This document shows positions 9,560-20,818 of a DNA stretch of 64,000 nucleotides, in pieces (position 1 is the stretch's first letter; each line of letters starts with the position of its first letter). A program made the position numbers and the translations under genes. The stretch is taken from NCBI GenBank assembly GCA_003194525.1, contig NBIV01000069.1, positions 220,315 to 284,314 of the forward strand, read 5' to 3'. The DNA comes from Gracilariopsis chorda. Its lineage: Eukaryota; Rhodophyta; Florideophyceae; Gracilariales; Gracilariaceae. A model generated the notes under the pieces. The model made no database searches, had not been told where the DNA came from, and saw only the letters and a program-made list of their open reading frames with translations.

Positions 9560-11088
9560 ATCCCCAGTTCGCATCCAATGTGGAGAAGACAGTCGCCTCA
9601 CCGAGAGAGTCAATGTACTCGTCCATTCGCGGTATGGGGTACACGTCTTTCACAGTGGCGGCATTAAGGCGACGGTAGTCGATGCAAAAACGCCAAGTCC
9701 CATCGGGTTTCGGAGCCAGTACCACTGGGGATGCCCACGGTGATTGAGCCGGTTCTATCACGCCTTCGCGGAGCATTTTATCCACGTGGAACTGTTCTTC
9801 CTCCCTTGCTTTGGGGCCTGCCCTATAGTGGTGTTGAGCAATCGGCCTGGTGTCCGGTAACAAGTCAATCCGGTGTTCCGTGGCCGACACCTCCCCGAGG
9901 GATCCATCCACATTGAGGTGAACTCTCGCAACATTTTTCGCAACCTCTCGCGGTGTGAATCCGGTACATGTCCGAGATCCAGATCTTCTAACTCCTTCAC
10001 AGGGTCCAACTTATCGTAACTCGTAGGAACGGCCTTCTTTTCCGAATCTTTCGTGCTGAGCGACTCCACAGAAGAGTGGGAACCCTCCCCCTCCTTAGCA
10101 TGAGGCGTATCATCTGGTTCTTGAACTAATCCGAGTACATCGGCTGCGCACACCTTTGTAGGGATTAAAGCCGTTGGATGCGGAAGTACAGTACCAACTA
10201 CTTGGTTCTTCGCCAGATACTGCGGCTTCTTGCCAAAGTTGGCTATCAAGACCTGAAAGGGGTGTTCATTTGAAACCTGAACGACACCGTTAGCCAGGGC
10301 CAATTGATACTTCTCGTACAGCGATGTGAGCGGTTGAACAACACGCAATCCTCTTGGAGCGGCAGTAACCGATACCCACGCCTGTGATTCGGGCGGTATG
10401 GAGATTGGCCGTGCGACACGTAGCTTGGGCGACTCCTTTGGAGGTGACGAATCCTGCAAGGGGGCCGGAAGAGGAACCAACTTGGATGAGGCACGCCGTA
10501 ATGAACGACGAACTATCGGAATGATGGAGCCATCTTCTAGTTCAACTTCTCGCGCACGCGGACGAATTGACTCTACGAAACGATCGCAGAAGTCACATCC
10601 CAAGATAACGGGGGCCGCTAGCGTCTTACAGACGATGAATTCGAGCTGCATCGAACAGTTACCAATCCTGATCATCAGAGAAACCGTACCAGCCGTCTTC
10701 AACGTGTTGTTATTGGCATCAGCAACGTCCATGACGGGTCCTTGTCTAACACGAGAACGCACTTCAGGCGGTAAGAGAGATTCGACAATGAAATTGGGGC
10801 CGGCACCTGTATCCATAATAGACAGATGACGCACCATATACTGGGCGGAAAGGCCAAAGTCAGCGAAAACTTTGTAGTTTCGCTTGGCCATAACCATGAC
10901 TCTATCCGGTGACCGATGATTCTTACACCGTATCCACTGGCGACGTAACTCACCGAGGTGGGCCGATTCCACGTCTGTGGTGGTCAACAACTGCCTGGAA
11001 AGGATCTTGACCGGGGAGCGAGGCTTTGACGCCTCGGGCGCCGATGACCTCGACTCAGGCGCCTCTCTAAAAGAGACTCCCCCACTCA
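9560..11088 (-). pseudogene. pol: Pol of element D, N-terminal part only (protease to mid-RT)
   Basis: The frame is open from the gag end leftwards. Seen: protease motif MDTGAGPN near 10,800, a linker, then RT up to LDANWG, where element A interrupts it. A one-base deletion near 9,909, next to an ATGTGG, shifts the frame. The RT part from about 9,905 leftwards (DGSLGEV to STLDANWG) is in another phase. Closest in this window is B pol, which reads the same motifs in one frame. The copy is dead both by frameshift and by the nested insertion. Confidence 0.9.
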
Positions 11089-13179
11089 GTTTTCCTGAGC
11101 GGCATCCGTTTTCACGGGAACAGTATTCCGCGGCAATGAAGCGGTTTGCGGAGCCGGTTGCCGAGAAACAGAAACATCCGCCGAAGCGGCTTGATTCGCA
11201 GAAGCGGTGGCCAAGGAAGAACCAGTGCTGGGTACCGCTTCAGATTGAACTGGTGTAAACTTACGAGGAAACTCGGTCTTCGCACGCAAGTATGCGGTGA
11301 CAGGCACTGATGCCTGTTCTTCCGGGGTCAGGGCTTCAAAGTTAACAACCACTTTGGGCATGTCCCTCAGAGTCATGATACACTGTGGGGCCGTGTGTCC
11401 ATGGTCGTAACAAAGGTAGCAAATCAACGTCTGATGTCTCCCGATATTTCGGTTGTCCTGAAACTTCACCGCTGACGCGCGCGTATCCACCCAACCAGGC
11501 CTCTGGTAACGATTACCGTTAGCATACGGAACTTGTGGGCCGCGAACGCGTTGGCGATCTGCATACAGCACTTGACTATCCAGTTCCACCGAAGGTTCCG
11601 TTGTGGACGGGAGCTCCGTTGTGGGTATGGAAACCAGATCATGCTGAGTAAAGTAAACATTGTCAACCTCACGTCGAGAGTATTCCTGGGGCAACAGTGA
11701 AACTGATGACGGGGCGGCCTCCATGTGTAGGGCCTGAGATCTGACTCGGCTTCCGGAGCGGGCACGTAGGGCATCTCCTTCCGCCTTCGCGTACTGTACC
11801 AATTCTAAGTAGGTAACTTTCCTCCTGTCTTCCCGACGTTGGGCAACAAGGGTGCGAATAGCCGGATCCAATCCGTCGATAAACATTGTACAACGCTCGC
11901 TAGCGGAATAAACATTGCCACATCGGTGGAAGGCCTTGTTCAGTCTGACTGAGTATTCGGTCTCCGTTTCCTTTGGGCGTTGCTTAGTATCGCGTAGGGC
12001 CAGGATAGCTTCCTGTATTGCGGTTCCTGTCGCGTACGAGCGGAGTAAATACTGAACGGCTTCGGGCCAACAGGTGACCCCTCCTTCAGAGGCGCAAGAC
12101 GAACCTCTTACAGAGTTGAATTGATCTTCAGCGATTCCACGTAGGAAATACGGTAAGGCGACGTAAGCCTGTCCTTCACTCATTCCGAGGATATCTGCCT
12201 CCGTTACAAAGCGTGAAAGAAAATCCAGAACGAGGATCGGATCCTCTCCAGTGAAATTCTGGTTACGAAACGACAAAGCCATCCTCTTGATGCCGTCTTT
12301 TACCTTCCCAGTTCCACGGGGTGTACGATCCAAAGAGGAATCTTCCAAACGGTAATACCGATATGATAAAAGCTTCCTGTACAAAGGGTTAGTAGGCTTC
12401 AGTTCCTTCAAACCGGAGTGCTTTCTTCCCTTCTGTCGGGCTCGAATCTCACCATGGGTGGCTGCTGAACGACGCGAGTGCGATGAACGAGCGCGACGAT
12501 CACCGTCAGCAGAAGAGTCTGACGAAGCGGATTCCGCAGAGCGGTTGGAATTCACCGATGAACGGGACGAATCCGAGTCATAGTCGTTGTCATTCCGTTT
12601 TCGGGGGCGGTTCTTCGTGCGAGCACAGTCACCATATCGATGAGAAACCACCGCTGGTGTGTCTGCGACACTGTCATCACCTCTGATGGTATTTTCCAAC
12701 GGCTCAAGACGGGACAGAACCCGATGAAACTTCGAGTCAACATCCTTCACCATATCTGGGTAACCCCTCAAAACCTTCAAAAGGGAATTAACATCAGTCC
12801 GTAAAGTACGTAGATCTTCAGATACACCTCCGACGAGATCAGCATCAATCCTCATACGGAGTGCATCAGCCTCATTGACGAGGGCGGCGTGAGAGCTTTC
12901 AAGCACCGAGGTCTGGGCTTGAAGGTTCTGCACCTGAGCCTCCATTTCGACAAAGAGTGCGTCCTTCTCCGCAGCGGCGGGTACGAATCTCCTAAGCGGG
13001 GCATCCGATGAACCAGCAACTGGCGGTTGCGACGACTTGGTCGATAGCTTCCTGCTTCCGGATTTCCGGTTATCAACATCCGAACGTTCTGGGACCGACC
13101 GCGAGCGCGGGGGCAAGTCAGCACCGACTTGTCGCGACTTGGGATGGCCCGAACCACGGGATCCATTTCCAGAACCCAT
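11086..13179 (-). CDS. gag: Gag of element D
   Basis: 697 codons from ATG 13177-13179. The open frame extends further upstream only from a GTG and would add an implausible hydrophobic leader, so the ATG (MGSGNGSRG) is preferred. Seen: a basic Ser/Arg-rich N-terminus; a coiled-coil segment roughly at residues 90-190; an RS/acidic hinge; the capsid-like block RYYRLEDSSLDRTPRGTGKV shared with B; and a canonical CX2CX4HX4C zinc knuckle (CYLCYDHGHTAPQC) near the C-terminus for RNA binding. It ends AQEN just before a TGA, overlapping pol in the -1 frame. The coding frame is intact although the element is broken. Confidence 0.9.
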   Translation of the reverse strand: MGSGNGSRGSGHPKSRQVGADLPPRSRSVPERSDVDNRKSGSRKLSTKSSQPPVAGSSDAPLRRFVPAAAEKDALFVEMEAQVQNLQAQTSVLESSHAALVNEADALRMRIDADLVGGVSEDLRTLRTDVNSLLKVLRGYPDMVKDVDSKFHRVLSRLEPLENTIRGDDSVADTPAVVSHRYGDCARTKNRPRKRNDNDYDSDSSRSSVNSNRSAESASSDSSADGDRRARSSHSRRSAATHGEIRARQKGRKHSGLKELKPTNPLYRKLLSYRYYRLEDSSLDRTPRGTGKVKDGIKRMALSFRNQNFTGEDPILVLDFLSRFVTEADILGMSEGQAYVALPYFLRGIAEDQFNSVRGSSCASEGGVTCWPEAVQYLLRSYATGTAIQEAILALRDTKQRPKETETEYSVRLNKAFHRCGNVYSASERCTMFIDGLDPAIRTLVAQRREDRRKVTYLELVQYAKAEGDALRARSGSRVRSQALHMEAAPSSVSLLPQEYSRREVDNVYFTQHDLVSIPTTELPSTTEPSVELDSQVLYADRQRVRGPQVPYANGNRYQRPGWVDTRASAVKFQDNRNIGRHQTLICYLCYDHGHTAPQCIMTLRDMPKVVVNFEALTPEEQASVPVTAYLRAKTEFPRKFTPVQSEAVPSTGSSLATASANQAASADVSVSRQPAPQTASLPRNTVPVKTDAAQEN
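11089..11095 (-). promoter_or_regulatory. Candidate -1 frameshift heptamer, element D
   Basis: Minus strand G GAA AAC directly before the gag TGA. The -1 frame continues as the pol frame without a stop. Confidence 0.5.
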
Positions 13180-13438
13180 TGTGACAGACACTGAAACTGA
13201 AACAAAACAGGAAACAATCCAAACAACACACAAACAAGCAACAAAAAGAAGCAAACCTCCAATGAGCGAACATCCACTCCTAAGAGGTACCACGCAACCA
13301 CTTGTGGGAGACACACCCGAGCAATCGGCGATCCTCAACAACACGGTTGGTCACAACACCAATTCAACTTCAACGAATAATTCGGAAACCAGGTAGCTAA
13401 TCCGGTAAACCGAGATCACAAAACACACTTCGCTGGTC

Positions 13439-13456
13439 TTCTAGGTCGGGAGACCA
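13439..13456 (-). promoter_or_regulatory. Primer-binding site, element D
   Basis: Minus strand TGGTCTCCCGACCTAGAA, three bases after the LTR end, same as the other gypsy elements here. Confidence 0.8.
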
Positions 13457-13459
13457 GTT

Positions 13460-14239
13460 TGTGGTGCATTACCCCAAGATGGGACAGACACACGAGGGTG
13501 TTCGACGTCCTCCTCAGCAGGGTAGCGCAGCGACAGAACCACCTGTGGTGAGTACACGGAGCCGGGTGTAAGACCGGGACTCACCGTCACGACTGGCGTA
13601 CAGGTGTAGAGACAAAGACAGACCACGGAGTGGGAAAGCGGAAAATGCAGCGACACACGAGTGGTGGGCGACGCGCAAGAGCGGCACGGTGTCCACACGA
13701 GGGGGGCGGTGGCGGAAACAGCAACGGTAATCACCGGTAGTTGCTAGTGAAGCAACACCTGTATACGGGGCAAGGAATAACAATCGCTGTAAAAGCGTGC
13801 ACAAAAACAAACACAATAGTGGTAAGAATGTGCTGAGCTCCACGAGGTGGGTAACTAGGCCTTCACAGGATGGCGTCTCTCCAGACGGAGGTGGACACTC
13901 ACCAGGGAACCTGAGTTAGAGCCAGACACTCGCTTGTTGCGTTTACTTTGACCCGGGCAGCCGGAGCTCACACACATAAGTAGTGGTGGTCCGCGCCCTG
14001 ACAGTACAGTAGTAATTAACTAATAATAACTAATAATGTCCCTACGGGGGTGCAAAACACTACACACGTGTGGCACAAGCCAGCAATGCTGTGCACTACA
14101 CTTGTCAACCAAATTGGGGCCCTTCCAACGGAAACAGATTACCGGTGTAACACTCATACTTCACGGCAAAGTGGTGAGCATCGCCAGAGCGGGATATGAG
14201 CGCACGACGTGCTGATACCGCTAGGAGCGTTGCACTTCA
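13460..14239 (-). repeat. 5' LTR of element D (780 bp)
   Basis: In element sense it begins TGAAGTGCA and ends TGCACCACA, a near-perfect 9-bp terminal inverted repeat shared with the LTRs of B and C. An AT-rich TAATTAACTAATAATAACTA block (14013-14032) occupies the U3 position seen in B. The right edge interrupts the copia reading frame. Confidence 0.85.
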
Positions 14240-15468
14240 ATAACCACTTCATAAAGTCCATGCTCATGATTTCCGATCGCTACAAGAACAGTCTCCTTAG
14301 ATTTCGGATCGCACACCTTACAAAGTCTTCGGCCTCCTTCATCCGTCACAAAGAGAACGTTGTAACCTTTTCTCTGTAGGGAACTGACTGACAGTAGATT
14401 ACATCTGAGGTTCGGCACAAGTTGTACCTCCGTAAGGTTTAGATGCATTGGTTTGCCAGTTACAATTGCAATGCACGGAACAGAGCCTTTCCCCTTCACA
14501 TCGAGCTTCGTTCCATCTCCGATTTCCACGTGAAATTTCGAGGACAGGACCACACCAGAGATAAATGCATCTGATTTGTTACACGTATGCTCGGTAGCAC
14601 CAGAGTCAACGAACCACTTTCCGGAAGATCCATTGATACCAGCAACAAGAGCCCTTGCAACATTTAAGGCACTATCAGCGCCCCCAGCGTCCTTGTTTTT
14701 TGAACTCTCATTAACAAGATGTTTAGGAAGGTAATTAGTGCTCTCTGGGTTGTCATAGCAGTCAGCGTTGTTGTGGTTAAACCTGCCGCAGTAGTGACAC
14801 TTGATCTTCCTCTTCCTCGAAGAGCCACTTCTGACATTTAGTGCTCTCGCGCCGTCCCCTGCAGACACATTCTTCTGAACAAACGCTTACTTGGAAATCA
14901 AGAGAGCCACAGCATCCGGTAAAGTCTTTTCCATGCCTCGAATTACTTCTGCAGTTACCTGGAACTCCTCGCGTAGCCCTCTAAGCAACGCTCGAAGCTT
15001 TTCCGGATCATCAATAGAGTAACCAATTCCAATGAGGGTCGACTCAAGCTCTGCCAAACGAGCACGGTACTGCAGGACAGACTCGTCGGCCGACATCTTC
15101 ATACTCTGATACATATCCAGAAAAGCATCTCGACTGGCCTGACTGACACTCTGGTACTGTGACTTCAAAGTCCTCCAAACCTTGGAGGGCTCCGTCATCT
15201 CCATGATAGGAGCAACACAAGAATCGTGTACCAAGAGAAGGATGGTAGACAAAGCTGTGTCTCTTCTACGGGCATACTTGTCGTATCCAGGATCCTGCAG
15301 TCCGGGCTCTTTCTCAGTACCATTGACGATAGCCCACAGCCCTTTGCTATTCAAAACAACTTCTAACTTCTTGGACAACATAAAGTAGTTGGGCGCAGTG
15401 AGCAAAGGTAGACAAAACTTCTGAACATCAATTTCTACGGACGACTCAGAATCACCTAGGAGGTTCAT
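14240..15468 (-). pseudogene. gag-pol: Ty1/copia Gag-protease, truncated by element D
   Basis: The frame runs from ATG 15466-15468 to the D insertion. Seen: a copia-type gag domain (residues ~1-190, with LWAIVNGTEKEPG and the VWRTLKSQYQSVSQASRD helix region of the UBN2 class), a zinc knuckle CHYCGRFNHNNADC, and an aspartic protease start WFVDSGATEH. One in-frame TAA at 14887-14889 separates the gag domain from the knuckle. Otherwise the frame is clean. Integrase and RT are missing and would lie left of elements D and A, outside the window. Because the frame reads into D's LTR, the last residues before the stop at 14221 are LTR-encoded. Confidence 0.85.
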
Positions 15469-15850
15469 GGTAGAAACTTGAGCAGCACAAACAAGACGAA
15501 TAAAACTCACAACAGTTGAACAGAATCTGGGCCCATAACCTTTTACAGGTTAACGAATCAGCTTGTCGCTTATCTTTACTCACAAGACAACCAGAATGGT
15601 TCTTATATAGTCCTCGAGGGACGTAGTGCGAACAAAATATCTTCTAGATATCATCAGCGCACATAACAATTCAATCTAACGAGATACCTGTGAACAGAAT
15701 GTATAGAATGTAAATAAGCATGTAAACAAATCACTCATGCAAACAATTCACTATTAACATCAGAAATGAGTAATCTCTTCATTGTCTGTAAACTGACGAA
15801 TGCAAATATAGAAAATGTTAGCTGTAGACATGTTAGAGACGACAAGAAAT
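15469..15850 (-). repeat. Leader and probable 5' LTR of the left copia element
   Basis: On the minus strand TATATAAG occurs at about 15602-15609. A possible primer-binding site, TGGGCCCAGATTCTG (15521-15535), lies between it and gag. The LTR edges are not resolved: no clean TG...CA pair was found, so 15,540-15,850 is approximate. Confidence 0.4.
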
Positions 15851-18362
15851 GATCATGGCATCTATAGAGAATACAAAGCCCGAACGTAGATTGTTTGTTA
15901 AATCCTACTTGTTGAGTCCGTGCGCTAAACTATTGGCGCCCATGGCACCTGTTTTTTCTGGAAGGCTGATGGGAGGGTTCTTTACGTCCACCGCTATCTC
16001 CTCAAGCATAAGAAACGCTCACCTCCTCGCCCCCTGGAAGGAGGGAAGAAAGAAGGACGACCAAAAATAAACGAAGACGGAGGAAAAGATCATCAGCAAT
16101 AAGAACCTCTTACCACCCATTGCTACCCGCGCCAATGATTCACCGAACGGCGCTGCGGCCTCCGACATAACGTTTCCCTGTGACCACAGTCGCCTCAGAA
16201 ATACCTGTATCTAGCTACACGCGCTACATGGGCTCTGTGAGCCGTAGTAAGCCACTGTCCTAGTTAACTAGAATCAACAAGTAAAATTGCTCCAAAGGGT
16301 AAGCGGCTGCAAAATCACGTATTACTACCATCGGTCGATATGATAAAAACTTCGGTTTAACGGAAAAGCGTATCTCAAAATTTCAAGTACTCTAGACAAT
16401 ATGTACTTGAATCATTAACTTCCTTTGTAATGTGTTTTTGAGACGAAGCTGTTTTTGATACTCTGAAAGAATCAATGTATCGCCCTCATGCCCGCCTCGG
16501 ATCCCTGAAGAGCTGCTATAGCTCGTCGACGAAGACCTTTTTCGGTAAGACTTTTTGCTTGTGTTACATCCTGCGCAGATTTGGCTAGAAACGGGTATGA
16601 TCCGTGAAAGAAAGCAGAGTTAAGGACACATTTTCGTTCAAATTCATCGTAATAAGACGCGATTTTCAGGTATAATCTGCCCCATCCTGATTACGACAAT
16701 CGTGAATGGTACCCGGTGCATTAATCGCACAACCAATGATAGTTCCATTTGTAGCGAACGACAATACGTTGTTCACATGTTGATCATGTGTCCACTGTCT
16801 GTTCGAGAAGAAGCCAACCCATCAACGATGTTTATGGGTCCATTAAAATGGAAATGTTTTGCTGAATGCTTCATTGAATGACAGTATTTAAACCTCCGGT
16901 AACACTCAATCTGCTTCCGTATGATTTTTGTAGAATCTGTATCAAAATTAGTGTATCGAATCATACAACAGAGAACAAGCTGTGCCGGTAATAACAAAGA
17001 GAAGAGAAATTGTGAGTGTGGAACCATTCGTCAAATACAAAGAGAGAGTCAATCCTGGACAATGCGTTGCGTTTAGAGATCCAAATGTTCCGCGCTCTTC
17101 TCTTGGATTACGTTTTGATCGTATTCAGCATTCAATTGAGTACAATATTTATAGCTCTTGTCGCCGCTCGAATTCTGGTAGAAGATAAACGAACGTATTA
17201 TGCTCTATTCTGTTTAATATAACCATCGATTGATCACACATTAAGTGAAATAGAATCGTGCTGGTTTAACTCGTGATAGAGCGCTACTTTCATATGAAGC
17301 GCTAAGTAGGAATTAAACTAGGGTACCCGTAAAAGAAAGAGAGAGAGAAAAATAAAATCATAAACATAGCAATTATGGGTGGAAACAAAGCTGCACAAGC
17401 AAAAGCCATTCACACAATTTGAAGTGATATTTCCAGGAGCCGTTTGAAAGTACAAATTGCTTTTCACCCACATTGCGACAAATATCAAAGTGGGTTTTTA
17501 GAAGCGCCTCAATGGTCAACAAGCACAAGTACCAGAAAGCTCGGAAAGAAAATATTCTATTATTCCGCTAAACACTCGCAGCTAGAACGAGCAGCGTATA
17601 ACAGAACCAATGATGTTGTATCAGATTCGGAAACTCCTGCCTCTGAGCAGATGAGTTCTTTCGCCGTCGGGAGTGCATCTTTGTGCAATGTATTCTTCCC
17701 GGCGCGAGAGTAGCTCGTCGGCTATCTTGCCCCATAAAGAGCGTTTTTGAAGTGCTCGATTGGTTCTGTTTGACTCGCGCAGTACACGGAAATGATCGTA
17801 ATCTGTGGAGAGTAATGAAGGTCGACAGTGACGTACGAAGACACTTTCGGATCAACACGAATAAAGTTGGCAACCTTCAGTAAAAACCTTCTCGCTTCAC
17901 GCATAAACCTCCCTGAAAAAAAAATTCGAGACTTAAAAGATAGGTGCCAACTTTGCCGCGAAAAAGATAAGATAGTTCCCTGTGCCCATGAGGCAAGATA
18001 GTTTTCTTCATTCGTTTTCTTCGAGATGAAACAAAAGCGAAATACCACGAAAGAAGAGGTAAAGCACTGGTCTCAGTACGCCACAAATCTTGCTATTTGT
18101 AGCCCCGACACCAGCGACAAATAGAGCACGATAGCCCGCGACGGCGGACCTCAGCAGCCGGCGGCGGAGCAAAAAACAAACAAAAGACGAAAGCGAAGAT
18201 GTGAAACCGATCGAACAAAACAGTATCCTTGTTCCGCGTTGAGGCCAGCCGAAGGAACTCGTCATGCTTTGAGAATACTGCAAAACATGTGCTTCCTCTA
18301 CTCCGGTGATATGCGGCGAAGAAAAAGAATGCACTCTTCAAATTGTTCATGGACTTTCATTC
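15851..18362. other. 2.5 kb without a supportable gene
   Basis: Only short, unconserved ORFs of up to about 108 codons. Visible details are a GA-rich microsatellite near 17,336-17,352 and a short inverted repeat AGCGCTACTTTCATATGAAG at about 17,280. No retroelement protein motif was recognised. Confidence 0.4.
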
Positions 18363-18781
18363 CACTTATATAAACAATGCAACGCTTCTCAATTGGAAAC
18401 AAGCTGCTTGGCTCTGCAATTGCGTCTAACGGCCCCTGGTATCTAACTCCCCTCACTCGTTCTTTATTAATTTCGATTTCAACGCCGCATGCGCCTCAAA
18501 TTGAACCCAAACACGGTGCCCTGGGAACAATCAGCTGGTGTGGTGGCGTTGGTGGCGTTAGTGGCGTTGAGGCCGAGAGCTGAATTCGATGATCACGACT
18601 AACTTCAGCGTTCCGTAGAGCACTATAAGAATAACTCCTAGCTTACCAAGTTCTTCTCCTCCTTCCCCAGGAGTGTTTCAGAGTTCATGCAACCCCCTCT
18701 CTGCTGAACGTAACTCGTTTATCACCTCACAAACGACACTGGAACGCTCCTCCCGCACGCCATTCCTGGCAAACTTCTTGC
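18363..18781 (+). promoter_or_regulatory. Promoter region of alpha (left), family type
   Basis: About 420 bp homologous to the region upstream of every other array gene. It carries TATAAGA at 18624-18630, a 9-bp minisatellite (two GGTGGCGTT plus one AGTGGCGTT, 18542-18568; other promoters have one more repeat), a pyrimidine-rich tract and a conserved ~100 bp leader. The outermost 60 bp are more diverged than in the tandem units. There is no divergent partner gene to its left. Confidence 0.6.
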
Positions 18782-19693
18782 ATGCTGTATCAACTGCTGC
18801 AAAATCGGATCGGAATGGAGCAGGATTTGAGGAAGAATCGAGCTGCTAATCGTACCGGGATGGCGATCGCAGTGGACACCAATCAATCACCGTACGCCTG
18901 CCATTTTAACGGAAGAATAGGAAACCATTGTGAAGAAGAGTGCTCAGAATCTACGTCGAATAACACATTCCTGACGACGTTAGACTACGAGAAACTGGCA
19001 AGTGATGATGAGATGAGCTTGGATAGCTTCAGGACCGGTGTCGAAGACATTGCAGAGGACCTCGCCTCATTGGATACTGCATCCTCTACGCTGCAGTCTG
19101 TCGGTCCTGATGATGGTTCTGAGGAGCTCTTAGAATCAACCGCGTCATCTTGGTCTTCTGAAGGGGACACCGAAATCGAAAAGGGGTTCGACGAGAATTT
19201 TTTTAAGTGGATTGAAAATCAGCAAGCTACGTTGGTCAAAACGAATCCACATACTGACTCGGAGCTACACGGTGAACCTCTGCATGGAACAGAAAAGTTT
19301 CATACTAAAGACCAGGATCGAGACTACCCTTCAGTGGAAGAGCCGAAGCAGTTCGAAGTTGAAATCTCGTTGTTTGCCAGAACTGTGACGTACTATTGGG
19401 ACTATAAAGTGCCAAGGGAGCATCTGCATCCAGGGTGCGAAATGTTGAAGCACCCCAGAGATTTGGTGATATGGGATGACTCAGAGTCGGAGGTTGAGTC
19501 GATAGAGGGGTCATACTCGGAAGGAACGGTGAAGGAGGAGAAGAGGAAGAGGGACGTTGTGAAAAGGGTAATTGGCCGTGTCATCAAACGCATTGCGGGC
19601 TGTTTTCGCGATGCACAAACATCATCACACTCTGAGACAAAATCTGAATCAGAACGTGATTGTGAAGGATTGTTGAGAAATTTTACAGGTTAA
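18782..19693 (+). CDS. Array gene alpha (left copy), unknown family, 303 aa
   Basis: The family was not recognised. It is an intron-less ORF from ATG 18782. A second in-frame ATG at 18815 (Met12) aligns with the start of gamma and beta and may be the true start. Seen: FLTTLDYEK near residues 63-71, SFRTG at 82-86, an acidic Ser-rich middle (100-135), WIENQQATLV, LHGTEKF near 168, RTVTYY at 200-205 (resembles an RVxF phosphatase-docking motif, but with Tyr), GCEMLKHPRD at 218-227, a strongly basic stretch at 251-276 (KEEKRKRDVVKRVIGRVIKR), and a Ser/Glu tail. No signal peptide or membrane segment. It differs from alpha' by two residues (C50 versus R; N155 versus D). The N-terminal half matches delta and the C-terminal half is of the beta type. 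Confidence 0.75.
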   Translation: MLYQLLQNRIGMEQDLRKNRAANRTGMAIAVDTNQSPYACHFNGRIGNHCEEECSESTSNNTFLTTLDYEKLASDDEMSLDSFRTGVEDIAEDLASLDTASSTLQSVGPDDGSEELLESTASSWSSEGDTEIEKGFDENFFKWIENQQATLVKTNPHTDSELHGEPLHGTEKFHTKDQDRDYPSVEEPKQFEVEISLFARTVTYYWDYKVPREHLHPGCEMLKHPRDLVIWDDSESEVESIEGSYSEGTVKEEKRKRDVVKRVIGRVIKRIAGCFRDAQTSSHSETKSESERDCEGLLRNFTG

Positions 19694-20400
19694 ATATTAT
19701 CAATAGAAGGAATGTCTTCTTCAGGAAATACATTAACAGTTTGCCTCTGTGTGTATGTTTTTTGTAGATACGACCAAGAAAGCGAGTAAGGGTTGCCTTG
19801 TATGCATTCTGGTTCAAACAAGGTTTGTAGTCCAGTGATGAGAACACTCTTCTTGTCATGGAAGCGTTTCTGATCTTGGCAGGATATGCTTTAGCATTTT
19901 CTTTTAAATGAATGGAAAACCCCGCAACATTCCGACTGACAATTGGATTGCTACTAGCCATACATTAAAAGAATTGAAACATACGCTGGGGGTTACGTTG
20001 TAACGGAGAGTGTAATTGTGGCTGCTCTTCAATCTGCGAATGCAGCAAAATTGAATTGCTTAGCACATGAGCTGATTAGAGACCCATTCTTCGGTGGTAA
20101 ATAACGTGCCTCCATGGAAGATATATTCGGCTGTGATGGGTTGGATGTGTCTGTGTTATCTCGTATTGTAGCCATGTACAAGTGCTAGCTCTCGATAGCG
20201 AAGATTGCAGGAAGATGCTCGTGTGCGTACCGGCACTGATGCTGATATAAAAGATCTTGTGTACGAAGTTTGGCCGTTACTCAAAAACGATCCGAGTCGA
20301 AACAACATGGCACCGATTAGCTAAGAGTTTATCGGTAGTGTGCGCACCGTTGTGAAGAAACGAATGCTATTCCTGAGTTGCCATCGACGGTGAGCTTTGC
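19694..20400. pseudogene. Downstream region duplicated after both alpha genes, with decayed coding fragment
   Basis: Nearly identical to 47,663-48,360. Around 19,975-20,100 the plus strand reads as protein-like sequence (ETYAGGYVVTESVIVAALQS, then LAHELIRDPFFGG) before stops, so it may be a gene relic or an exon of an unannotated spliced gene. The right copy is cut at 48,360 by a copia LTR, and this left copy represents the empty site. Confidence 0.35.
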
Positions 20401-20476
20401 CGCGACAGTTTCTAACAGTAAGTGACAGCCCAAACTTCTGTTTCTGCCTTTCTGTAACTCTACAATCAGATCAGGC

Positions 20477-20818
20477 ATGCAGCTACACGCGCTGCGCAAT
20501 AATCAAAACACCCCGTCTGAACAGGGTAACACACAGCCCCCGATAACAACGCGATGGCAAGTCGCAGATCGTGATTCAGCAAACCGATTGAAAAATCTCC
20601 ATCGAGCGCGCCAGCTGCCGTTATTATGTCCACGTGCCTTCAAAGGCAAGGATTCGCATATGAATCCACCACAATTCTGTAGCATGGGCGCCAGCAACTA
20701 TCCTATCACCTTCGCCCAAACCACCAACGCCCAACCAACGCCTTCAATGAAGGACGAAGATAACAAAGGAAAACAAACAGGGGTTTGCGATAGCGGAACC
20801 CCGATCGTGGCCCTCTAG
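20477..20818 (+). CDS. Hypothetical 113-aa ORF
   Basis: ATG to TAG, polar, no recognised domain or paralog in the window. It is not duplicated on the right side of the array, where the copia insertion ends the homology. It may be a chance ORF or an exon fragment; a GTAAGTG lies just upstream at about 20,419. Confidence 0.2.
   Translation: MQLHALRNNQNTPSEQGNTQPPITTRWQVADRDSANRLKNLHRARQLPLLCPRAFKGKDSHMNPPQFCSMGASNYPITFAQTTNAQPTPSMKDEDNKGKQTGVCDSGTPIVAL

Larger units (their letters stand above)
9560..14239 (-). mobile_element. Ty3/gypsy element D, split by element A
   Basis: The 5' half of a gypsy element: LTR 14239-13460, primer-binding site, gag and the start of pol. The rest must lie left of element A, outside the window. 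It is inserted into the copia element after the protease. The copia frame reads straight into D's LTR and stops within it at 14221. The 5 bases to the right (ATAAC, 14240-14244) are the predicted target duplication. Confidence 0.85.

Noticed and set aside
13180-13344. Hydrophobic N-terminal extension of D Gag
   Set aside because: It is reached only from a GTG. B and C begin at the equivalent downstream ATG, and Gag proteins of this type lack signal peptides.
15849-16070. 73-codon ORF right of the left copia element
   Set aside because: Short, no homolog in the window, no recognisable domain.
18001-18350. 108-codon minus-strand ORF upstream of alpha as a possible divergent partner
   Set aside because: It has none of the family motifs, and the inverted promoter arm is missing on that side.
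18985-19170. Antisense Ser-rich ORFs inside the array genes
   Set aside because: Mirror frames of Asp/Glu/Ser-rich coding sequence; recurring copies follow the paralogy of the sense genes.
19683-19961. 92-codon minus-strand ORF after alpha (copy at 47652-47930)
   Set aside because: It lies in the 3' flank, is AT-rich with a hydrophobic tail, and has no other support. Its duplication follows that of alpha.
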